Of a DNA stretch of 64,000 nucleotides, positions 21,305 to 33,300 are shown one piece after another. The stretch is from Ochotona curzoniae. Lineage: Eukaryota; Chordata; Mammalia; Lagomorpha; Ochotonidae. Each line of letters starts with the position of its first letter. Position 1 is the stretch's first letter. The notes under the pieces are model-generated. The model worked only from the letters and a program-made list of their open reading frames with translations. It was not told the DNA's origin and ran no database searches. Location of the stretch: NCBI RefSeq assembly GCF_017591425.1, contig NW_024467101.1, positions 12,350,918 through 12,414,917 of the forward strand, read 5' to 3'. The position numbers and the translations under genes are program-made.

Positions 21305-24300
21305 CTGTGACCCCACAGAATACACAGAATACACAGCAGGTAAGGCAGTGCAGAGCTTGCACATACACATGCACACTCATTCTGGAACAGGGCCAGCAGG
21401 CTGAGGCAGTCCCTGGGTTCCACTGAAGACTGCCACTGTCATGTTCTATTAGTAACATGTACACACAGTGCTGGGTCCACCACAGACCAAAGGGACCTGG
21501 TGAGGTCGTTTCCCTACCTGGGTGGGGGCCTGGGGATGAGGGGGACCAATTCCAGGCACAGACACAGCTCCACATCTAGCCATAATCACCCACTCTACTC
21601 AACACCTAGATTCAAATCCCCCTGCCTCCTGTCCCCATCTTAACCTGGAGACCTTGGCCCAGCAGCCATGATCCAGCAGCTCATGCTGATGGACATGCAG
21701 CCCAATAGGCCCTGTGCCCACACCCTCCCCAGCAGCAAGCAGTCTTTACAGCTCTTTTCTTCTTACCCAGGTGACAGGATTCCTCCTGGGTGGCAAGGTG
21801 CTGTTGCATGCTGCCCCTCATGCTGAGGCACCCTGAAGCCAGGGGCCTCCCAGACACCCGACTCACAGTCTAGACTGCTTTAAGGGACAGCATTCTGAGG
21901 CTCTGGCCTTGCAGAAACAGAGTAAGCACATGCCTACTGGGCTTGCTCAGAGAAGCTTCAAGATCAGAAAGAGATGCACATCTAACCAAGTGAGGACCTG
22001 CAAAGTCACAGACACAGGTGGCCTGGGAAGGAAGACTTGAATATGAACAGCTGACCAGCAACGAACTTACTGCCCTGTCTGATGAGGGGGACCAATTCCA
22101 GGCACAGACACAGCTCCACATCTAGCCATAATCACCCACTCTACTCAACACCAAAATGTCACGAAACGCCAAAATGAGCACCAAGCCACAGCTCTGCGGA
22201 TCTGCAGCGGCCAGTCTTGCCTCTAGTTTCCTGCCCTCACCTGCAAGCAATCTCAGGGCCACACGGGAAGGCCACAGGAGTCTCCGCCCTGAGGCAGGCT
22301 CCTGTGTGTCTGCCAGCAAGGCCCGAATCCCTGCTGCTCTGCTCCCCTGGCTTCGCATTGTCTGGCCTCAGACATAAGCAGAGCTCACAGCAAGTGGGGT
22401 GCCCCAAGGGCCAGCTTTCTGGCAAGGTCACTGAAAAAGAAGAGCCCTATGAGGCAGGAAGTACTGCAAAGATTGTAGAGGAAGGGGAGGCCTGAGAAAG
22501 GAGCCTGAGCTCTGGGCTCCCTGCAGGGACACCACCACCCCTAACCAGCACACAGGGCTGCGAGAACCAAACAGCACGCAGTCACCACCAGACAGACTGG
22601 CTATAGCACAGGACGGATCTGGGGGCTTTGCAAACCACACTGTTCTAGATCCGCAACCCATGGAAGGCTGAGCTTAACAGGGTCAGCTGCCTGTTAAATG
22701 CAAGTGCTACCATTCTCCCTAGGCATTAACCAAAACCTAGACTCCTGTTACCGCATTCCAACCACACAGGACAGTTTACAACTTCTTAGAACACACATGA
22801 CCTTGAAAATTGCAACCCCCCATGGGAAGAGGAACCAACAGGTGCTTGTGCCAAGAGGACAGATGACACTAGGAATGTCTGATTGAGACCTGAATGCTGC
22901 CATTAACTGGACGTCCCAGCAAGTCAGGGTACCTGCTTGTAAAGCAAAGAGCAGCACGCACAGTCTTGACAAAGAGATCATGAACATTTTGTAACTAGAA
23001 AACACCGCTCCAGCTACCAGCTAAACCACAGCCACCTAACTGGGAGGGTTCAAGAGCAGAGTGGCTGGGCCTGGCACAGTGGCCTAACAGCTTAAGTCCT
23101 TGCCTTGAACACACCAGGATCTCATATGGGCACCAGTTCTAATCTCAGCGGCCCCACTTTCCATCCAGCTCCCTGTCTGTGGCCTGGGAAAGCAGTAAAG
23201 GACGGCCCAAAGCCTTGGGGCCCTGCACCCATATGGAGTACCCAGAAGAGACTCCTGGCTTCATATTGGTGTAGCACTGGCCATTGTGGTCACTTGGGGA
23301 GTGAATCATCAGATGGAAGATCTTCCCCTCTGACTTTTCAACTTAAAAAAAAAAAAGAGCAAAGTGGCCACACAGGAGAACCACCGAGAACACAGACCAA
23401 TAAAGGGCGGGATTCTGGATTTGATCATCACCGAGTCCTCAGTGAATCAGAACAAAGGAACAAACGGACAGTATCAGCTTTAAGTTTAGCAAGCACACGC
23501 TTGCCAAGTGAACTACGGGAGGCAGTTGGATGACGTTAATAGTACAACCTGTTAAGATGCCAAACATTCAAGACAAGTCCAAACGCAGCCACTGGGCACC
23601 CCTCTGAGACAGCAAAGCCTGTCAGTTCCAGGGTCCATCTCCCAGAAGTATCCTGTTCCTAGGAGGGTAGCCATCTCTGGCATCAAATTCTCACACTTCC
23701 CTGAGGCAGCCATCAAGGCTAGGATAACAGGGCAAAAGCAGGCAGGGATGGCGGGGGTGCAGGAGAGTCCCAACCTCCCATCCAGGCTCTGCCACAGACA
23801 GAACACACCCTCTCTGGACCCTGGCTTCTCATCTATACAAAGCTGGCTCAGGCTACAGGGTCTCAAAATGCCTCTGCTTCCTACCAAGCTCTCAAAAGGA
23901 GACTGCTCCATATTCTGCAGCTTAATCAGCAGGATGAGTATCCTTTTAGTATCACAGAGGTAACCCTAGTATGTACTAAAAACAAAATCATGACACAATG
24001 GGAACCTAGTTACACAAGGAATTCACAGCTCTAATAAAAACTGGTTTACACAGGGCTGGCACTGTGATATAGTAGGCAAAGCCTCCGCCTTGACACTGGC
24101 ATCCCATGTGGGTACCAGTTCAGTGTCCCGGCTACTGCACTTCCATCCAACTTCCTGTATGTGGCCTGGAAAGCAGCAGATGAAGGCTCAGGTCCTTGGG
24201 CCCCTGCACCCATGTGGGAGACCTGGAAGATGCTCCTAGCTCCTGGCTCCTGGCTTTGTAACAGCCCAGTTCTGGTTGTTACAGTCATTTGGGGAGTGAA

Positions 24301-27300
24301 CCAGTAGATGGAGGATCTCTCAATCTTTTTCTCTCTCCTTCCCTCTATAAATTTGCCTTTTTAAAATAAAAAAAAAAAACTTTAAATAAGTAAATTTGAG
24401 AGGCAGAGAGATACACTCCCATGTGCTTTCAATGCCCACGATGGCTGGGCCCAGGTCAGATCCAGGAGCCAGGAACTCAGTCCAAGTCTCTCACCTGGCA
24501 GAAGGGACTCACCCAGAGTCACCATGTGCTGCCTCTAGGGTCTGCACAGGCGGGAAGCAGGAGTCGGGAGACGAAGTGGGGATTCAAACCCAACACTGCA
24601 ATAGGGACAAAGACATCTCAACCACAAGTCAAAGTGCCCCCATCCTGTCTCACACCCACTAACTTTGAAAAAACAAAAAGGACCTCAGTGTTTCTCCCTT
24701 CTTGAGTACCTTGAAGACACTATGTGTATTTGAAGTTCTATCCTGAATGTTCAGAATAAAACAGGTGAAGAGCAGCAGACATGGATGGAGCAAGAGTGAC
24801 CAGACCTCAGTGGCCAGAGAATGGGTACACAGGTCACTGTGCTGTTCTCATTCTGGAAATGATTTCAATTTCCCAAAGTAAGTTTGAAAGAAAAAGATGC
24901 TTTGTACTTTATGGTCATTTTTCTCTCATTGGTTTCTGCTAGAGGCCAGCTCCAAAATCCTACAGAACTGTTCTAACACTGGAAGGGCAACAGCGATCTG
25001 GGCAGGTGACCGACACACTGCCCATGATGTCCAGGGGTGGGACAGGCTGCCAGGCCCACTGTCTGCCACTACAATCAGAAATTCCTCCCAGGACAGACTG
25101 AAAAGGAAATAACTATGCATTACTACAGGCGAAAAAGGAAAGAAAACCCACTTGCATAGCCCAAGGAGGGTGGGGAGTGTGCTCTCCTTGGCAGCACACG
25201 TACCAAGCAGGGGTGGAAAAGTGAAAGACAGATAGACAGCCGAGCTGTGTATAGGGTGTATAGTAGCACTCTGTGGGGTGATCTGGCTCTGCAGAAGTCA
25301 GGCAGCCAGGGGTAAAGAGGTCTACCAGTGCAGAGGGGTCAATGTGCAGACAGACCCTCAGAGCCTAGTCCAGCCAGGCAGCTGAGGAAGCATAGAAGGA
25401 AGCCCAAACATGGGAGCCAAGGAAAGTGGAACAGGCCCAGGGAAGCTGGTGGACAAGAGGAGGTCAGACAGATGGGAAGCAGTAGCTAATGACTAGAAAA
25501 CCAAGGTCAACGGGGCTGCGGCCCTCACCTTGGTCTGCTTCTTCTCCGTGGCGTAGACGATGGAGGTGCAACAGACTTCTGCGATCTTGCGGCCCTGCCC
25601 ATAGAAGGACCAGCAGCAGATTTCATCCCCGATGACGTCCTTGATGAAGAGGACCCTCCCATTGAAGCGCAGGGACAGCTTGTCAAACAGCTCGATGTTC
25701 TTCAACATGTTGTCGTCAGAATTGCTGCAAGACAGCATCACACAGGGTGACCACCGGCCCACAGCAACAGGCATCCTTTGTGGAGCCCTTCTACACGCAA
25801 GGCCCTGCAGGGTCCCTTCTCTCCACAGTCTCATTTCAGTGTGACCACAATCACCCGTGAATGGCACTACAGTCTCTGCAGTCAGAAAAAGAAATTCAGG
25901 GTCAGAGAAGCCAGGCAACTGTTGGAGGCCAAAAACTAAGAATTGGCAGAAGCCAGGCCTCCAAACCAGCCAGGCCTGACCCTAAGCCTGCGACCCTCCC
26001 CAGCTGCTCTGGGAGTCAGATGACACTGCAGATGCAGGGTCTCCAGATGTGGGACAAGAGCACCACTGAGCCACGCTAGCAGCAGTGGGCAGTGCCAAGG
26101 GAGACTGTCAACCTTCTGTCAGTTTACAGCCTCACTAACTTCTCCCTTAAGTTCTCGATTTAGCACCCCATGTTCCCATGTTTAGCACCACAAGGCATTC
26201 TAGAACCCCCACAGGGAAGGCACAAAGGTATAGCCACTGTGGGGGAGTCTGACAGGTCTTCAAATGACTAAGCCTGGAGCTACCACGTAACCCAGCAACT
26301 ATGCTTCTCGGAATCCACACAAAGCCTTGTACATGAATGTTCACAGCAGCACTCCACACATCAGCCAAGCAGTGGAAACAACCCAGATGCCCAGCGAATA
26401 ACGGATATGGACAAACAAAACATGATGGAGAAAAAGAATGCTGCAATGTGACTCAAGCTTGAAAACACTATGCAAAAGCAACATGGATTCCAGTCATATG
26501 AGACGAGCGGGAAATGCAAATCCATTGAGACAGAAAGTGGATGAGTGGCCACTAAGGGGTCCAGGAGTTCCTGGTGGGGCAATGAAAGTGTTCTAGACTT
26601 CATGGTGACGGCCTCACACCTCTGAGGGCTGCACCTTAGAGAGGTGAGCTGGACGGCGTGTGCAGTTCTCTCTGAAGCTCTCCTTTCCTGTTTCCCCGAG
26701 CCTTTCAGAGGCGCAGGGCAGTCAGCTCTCTGGACAGACAAGAGGAGCCGGGCCTGGCTGACAGGAGCAGAGGAGCTTAGCCCAGCGAGGGCCGACGCCT
26801 TGGCTGGCTGCCACCTTACCTGGTGTAGGAGTATTTGTTGTTACTTCTATTGTAGAGCAACTTCACAGCTGGCTGTGGAATGTTTCAAAAGAGAAAGAAG
26901 ACAGTTACTTGGTGTGTAGGTGCAATGAGCCACCAGCTTCCCTCGGGGTTGGGGACCCGCCAGGAGGCAGCAGAGGTAGCTGCAGACAAACAGAGCTTGC
27001 TGGCTGACTGGGGGAGCCTGCATGCCCCCACAGCAGTGGGCACACAGAGGAGCCGCTGCCCCCGTCCTCAACTCCTGCTCGGGCCTTGTGAGGACAAGGG
27101 CACACTTTTAACTCACAGCTTGTTCCAAAGCACTGCTGTAACTTCAGGCGCCTCTCACATACCTTATTTGAAGTCGCTATAAGTTTTTGCTCTTCCTTGG
27201 ATGAAGTGATGACAGGAACCTTGCAGAAAGGCTCATAAGTGTCTTTGTTCTGCTGGAACAAAACAGATACTGTCAGCCTGGAGAGTCAGCCTTGTGCTGA

Positions 27301-30300
27301 ATGCACTGTTGGCCACTGGGCAGAGGCAGGCTCCAGCCTGGGGGACGGGGCGGCTCCAGCGAGGGGGGACGGGGCAGCTCCAGCGAGGGGGAGGAGGTGG
27401 CTCCAGCGAGGGGGGACAGGGCTACACTCAACAGCCATTAATTAAGACGGGCAAAAGTGAGAGTTGAATTTTCCAGTAGGTCTGCTCTTCGGTTAGGGCT
27501 GTCATGGGCAGCAGTGCTCGGAAGACGCTACCAACGGTGACACGTTTTTCACTCAAGAAGTCACTCAAAAAGAAACCCCCAACATGGCAAGTGGAACTCA
27601 GTTTTTAACCCCAAGGTCCTAAAACTCCACTGTAATGGCTGCGGAGGCACAGAAAGAGAATACATCCAGAAGGAACAAAATAGCAGAAGTGAGGTCAGCA
27701 GACAAAGAGGGTCAACATTTCAAGGTGAGGAGGCAGATGGCTGCCTGGCGAACATCAAGGAGACATGGAAAGGGAGAGGTGGGCGGCAGACAGAAGACAG
27801 GGGACTACGGAGAGAACAGCTCTGGGGCTGGTGGACTGAGGGCAAGCAGGGAGGGCTCCAGCCTCCGGAAAACCTCCAGATCTAGCCTGTTCCCAGAAGG
27901 GGCTGCTCTGTCCCGGAGCAGATTGCACAGCAAATGATGGAGCCGAGCTTCCACTCTGAGGGGGCTGCCACTGTCCATTCACTTGGCACTGGCAGCAGGG
28001 CAAGACTGGACCCACAGCACACAAGACAGAGGACCTCCACAAAAAGGCTCGCTGGGTCTACCACCTGGGGTCTTTCTACACTGAATACAGCAGCTCTGGT
28101 GTCTGCCAGGCAGCCCTGCCCTGACCTCCGAAGCCCACTGGATGGTGGGTAGGAAGCCTAAACATGAGATGGAAACCACAACACAAAGAAGAGGGGCGAG
28201 GGCCCGGCTGCGTGGCCTAGTGGCTGAAGTCCTCGCCTTGAATACGCCGGGATCCCATATGGGTGCCGGTTCTAATCCCGGCAGCTCCACTTCCCATCCA
28301 GCTCCCTGCTTGTGGCCTGGGAAAGCAGTTGAGGACGGCCCAAGGCCTTAGGACCCTGCACCCGCGTGGGAGATCTGGAGGAAGCTCCTGGATCCTGGCT
28401 TCGGATCGGCATAGCATCGGCCGTTGCACTCACTTGGGGAGCGAATCATCGGACGGAAGATCTTCCTCTCTGCCTCTCCCCCTCTGTATATCTGACTTTC
28501 CAATAAATAAATAAATCTTAAAAAAAAAAAAAAAAAAGAAGAGGGGCGAAGCCAGACAGGTACAGGGGCAGAAAGAAAACTGGGAGAGGATCAGCAGGTG
28601 GCCGAGAAGCGCCAGCCAGGGCACCTTCACCAACGTGACCGCATGCTCCACCCGGCAGAACGCGGGGAAGCGCTCAGGAGTCAGAACTCAGAGCAGGAAT
28701 CAGAGATGCAATAGGAGGACAGAAAAGACAAAACCTGGGGCGGGGGGGGAAATCAGTCATAAAGAATTAAAAGGGAGAAAGGAACTGGCAGGAAAGAAAG
28801 TGGGGCCCCAGTCACAGAAGTGTTACCGCAGGCTAACAGAAACCAGACAGGGAAACCGGAGCTGCCAAGAGCAAACAGCCGCCAGGGTCTCCAAGGTGGC
28901 TCCACTGACCAGAGACTGACCATCTGTCTGAGAGCCTGGGGCTGAACCGGGCTCATCAAAACAAACAAGACCATGGCTAATTCTGTTAAGTGCAGCTCCA
29001 CTGGAAACAGCGCCAGCCCTGTCATCTCAGTCCAAATGTCACCCTGCAGACTCCGGTCCCCGACGGGACTGGGGTGACCACTGGGATGAGCTGCCCTGGC
29101 GAACGGGAGAGGTATGTGCAGACACCTTGGGGTGGTTGTCTGGGGAGAGGGGTGGGAGCCTAAACTCTAATCTGCTACAGTGGAAAACCAGAGAGTCACC
29201 AGATAACAGTGTGAGCACCTTATGTGACCGCATGAAAGCAAGCAGAAACGTGCAAAGACGACTCAGCAGCAGCCCTGCGGGGGAGGGTGCGCAGGTGACA
29301 GTGAAGGGTGGCGCTCTGGGTGACACCCCTCGGGTACTGCTTTAGTGATGGGCACGCACTGCTTTAGCAAACATTAGGAATGAAAAAACAATGAGAAAGC
29401 AAATGCTGTAACACGCAGTTAAGAGTCACAGTGGGCTCTGGGGTGGCAGCAACAGTTCCTGGAGGAGCAAGGCATTGTGGGCACTGCTCCGGGTTAGAGC
29501 CAGTCATCACAGACATGTGGCTTAGGGGAGGCACAGAGCTGCATGTATGCAGATGCCCTACCGCTGAACAGCCCAGTGACTCTCCTGGTCTCCACCCTGC
29601 TGGAACTTTGCTGGCTACATTCAGAAGCACGCTGGGATGATGGGATTTATGTTACCCTGGACCCCAAAGGTCCTGTCCCAGTCCAGCTGAGGAAGGGCAC
29701 CTATAAAAACTAGGCTGGACTAGCAACAATGACCCATGGGGCCAAAGTCCCCAAAATGGGTCTAGAAAAGTGGCCCAGGTCTGCCTGTCCTCCGATTCAC
29801 TGTATACTCATCCACATGGGTGTCCAACACTGTGGGCCTGCAATGAGCAAGCGCTAGGAGGGAACTTGTACCAGTGCAGCAAAACTCAATCAGCCCTATT
29901 CCACACAGAGAGAACAGGGAAGCTAGAAGGCAGGAGTAGGAAGACAGGATGATGCCTACTTGTAGGGCGGCCTGGCACTCCTCCAGCAGGCCCTGGACCA
30001 GGTAGTACTTGGCCTCTGCAAGCAGCTCCTCCATCTCCCGACGGCTCTCGGGCAGGGGGACTGCCCCATCGCGAAGGTAGTTGAGGATGGTCCCAAAGTG
30101 CTTCCCACAGCGGTCGATGAGGATCCAGCCTGCAGCCAGAAAGCAGTGGAAGGGAAGGTGCTTACCCAGCAGGTCCTAAGGGACAGCTGGCCTACAGGGA
30201 GGGGTGTGGCCTCATCTGCCTACCTCAGGGGGCAGGCTCCTGCCACCACCCCAACCCAGACTCCTCAGGGCCTGAGGCTCTGTTGGGGGCCTGTAGGGAA

Positions 30301-33300
30301 TTTCTGCAGCCCAAGAGGAGCACCTCCCAGTGAAAGAAGCACTTCTGGAGAAGAAAGGCCTACCTCTTCCTGCTCCTCCCTTTCTGTGTTTTAGACACTT
30401 AAGTAATGGGCAGCTTTCCAGGGAGGATAGCCACAGCTCCAGTGTGTGATCTCTGACACCCACAGTGACCCTACACACTCCCACCTCCAGCACAGGAAGT
30501 CTTCTCCGTAACTTCCTGCAAGAAGCGCAGACCAGCAGGGTCAGCAGCTCAATATCACCATGGAAAGGTGTGCCCTGCTTTAGGCAGACATGGAGACAAG
30601 CAGATACAATGAAAACCTCCTGGGCTGGGCAAGGGAGCTTCCCCCTCTGTCATACTGCTCCAACCTGCACTAAGAGCTCCAGGGCATTCTGAATCCCCAA
30701 GTGGCAATGAGCAGGCCCTAGGGGGTGTCTGAGGCCTGGAAGAAGGGGTGCTGGAGCAGAGACCAGGGACCCCGGAAGAGAAAGGCCAAGCACTGACAGG
30801 TGGCCACACAGTGGCTATGTCTCACCCTCCAGCCTTCCTGTCCCTTCCCCAAGGCCACAGGGGCTTAGGTAGGCATCTGTGATGCCCCCACCAGTGACCC
30901 TCCACCAGCTCTGCAGAAAGGCCCCCATCTCTGTGCCTTGAGCAAGGAGGAGACAATCCAGCAGCAATATGCCCCGCCCACCGCTGTTGTGCCCACTGCC
31001 CCAAGTGAGGGCCCCTCCCTGTTGGGGGAGCAATTCACGACTGCTCTCAGCAACCTGCTGGGAGTTTAATAACAAGGCTATTTCTATGCTCCCTTCTTGC
31101 AATTCAGCTAGCCTGTTCAGTCTCTACTCACCCCTCCCCCTGCCTTCCACTTGGCCCTCCCACATGGCAGGCAGTGGCTTCTAGAGGACAGAGAAACATG
31201 GGCCCCCACGGAGGGCAACCACAAGCAAAGGTGGGGTTTGCAATCAGGCCCCGGCTGCCCGGAAGGAAGAGGCCCTGCCGGCGGCCCATCACACCTCCCT
31301 GCCGCAGCAGCCAAATGTCTTCCCATGTTCTCCCACAGACAGTCCGTACCATACACAAACACCACTTGGCTTCTTTTGCAACTTGCATGCTTGGGGGCTG
31401 GGGAGGGAGGTGTAGATGCCTACAGGGGGAGGGGGGAGGAGGAGGCTTAGCTCAGGCCAAGCAGAGCATGCATCCCAAACCACGGGCAGGTCACCTCTTC
31501 CCACTCCAGCCCAGGGGCCAACCAGCGACCTGGGCCCAGGGCTGCCAAAACTCACATGTTGCAAGTAGTGCCAGAAATCCACATTGCCTTGTGACTCTCC
31601 TGGTTATTATAGGATAATAAACTTATTAAAAATGACAAAGCTGCCACCAGCCCATTACAGGGCAAACCCACAGCTGTGCAGCGTGATCTGTGCCACCCGA
31701 GGCAGCGCTTGGCTTTGCCAAAGCAGACAATGTGTGCAAATACTGAAGCCCCTCGCAGGGGTCTCAGAGAGGCAGACTCACCCTCGAGTTCTCCCAGACA
31801 AGGGGAGGCTCAGCAGCCTTGCAGAACACAGAGAGCAGGGCAGGGCAAGCCAGCAAGAACAAGGACGGACTGCACATCCAGGCTCCTGTCCTGGCAGCTG
31901 AGATGCAGTCAGGGATGCCACGTCCCCATCTCAGAACCCAGGCTCCTGGGTCAGCCCTGCCTGTGACAGAGATAAATCACAGGAAAAAAGATTCTCTCTG
32001 CCTTTCAAAAAAAAAAAGGGGCGGGGGGGGAATGATGGCAGGGGGATTTTTTGAAGTAGAACCTCAGCCTTGAAGAAAATGGCAACCAAGCAGTCAGCTG
32101 CTGAGGGCAGAGCACACTGCCTGCTCACTGCAGTGTGCACCGAGAGCAGCGCCCCCAAAGCCATCCCCCGGGGCCCAGCCAGTTTCCACAGATGAACAGG
32201 CGGAGCTTGACGCGGGCTCTGGCTCAAGAATGCCGCCAGGAAATGCTTGTGGCGAAGGAATCATACTTTGGACAAATAAGGGCAAAGAGGCCAGGCACGC
32301 GCTCCATGAGGTTCCAATTAGCATCCTGACTCAGGAACCTTTCAGCTGCTTTTGAAGCAGGGACCCTGCCCCATGCATGCTCACAATGCAGAGCATTGGA
32401 AAAGCAAAAGCCAAGTCCAGGGGCTCCTTGCTGGGGCGAAACGAGGAGAGGCTCTTTCCTGCCACCTGGATGTGTGGGAGCAATTCACGGACGCTGTCCT
32501 GTCAGGGCCAGGCTGGAGCCAGGGCAGGCTGGGACCTAGGGTGCCTCCCACACCAGATCATGGGCTGATGTTGGGTGCCGACACGCTTAATGTTGTCTCT
32601 AAGCAGCAGGATCTTCTAAAACTGGCATCGCATGAGGCTGGCACAAAGACAAGACAGGAGAACAAACACCAAACACGCAGTACAAGGCTGGCTGGCTTTA
32701 CTGGCAGCACCCTAAATCAGCCACAGGGGGGTTTTATTTTGTTTTGTTTTAAAGGCAGAACAACAGAGACAGATATCTTCTTAGCTGCCAGTCCACTCCC
32801 CAAAGAGCCACAATAAAGTTGTGCCAGGTTGGAGCCAGGAGCTCTGTGCCAGGCTCACACATGGGTGGCAGGGACCCAGGCACTTGTGCCACCATCAGCT
32901 GCCTTCCCTGGAAGGCTGGCAGCTTGCAAGCTGGGCCTCAAACTGGTACCCAGACACGGGATACTCAGTATCTCAATACAAAATCTCAAGCAGCACCTTA
33001 GCATGCTGTGCCACAACACTAGCCCAGCTATAAGTCTTTGACACTGAACTCTTCACCTAACTCATCATTACTGTTCAAAGACAGAAAAGAGGCACAAGCC
33101 CCAGCCCAGGAGGGAATCCCTGGGGCTCTGTGGGTTGGGGCTTGATTGGGTCAATAGGCTCACTTCCTCCCCAGTCCCAAAGGTGTAACACACACTGTGT
33201 CTCTGGGGGTGACTGGCCTTCTCTTTTAATTTCCATACCTCTTCCAGGGAGCCTTCGCTGATTTCTCCTGGCCATATTAAGTGCATTGGTGGTTCCCAAA

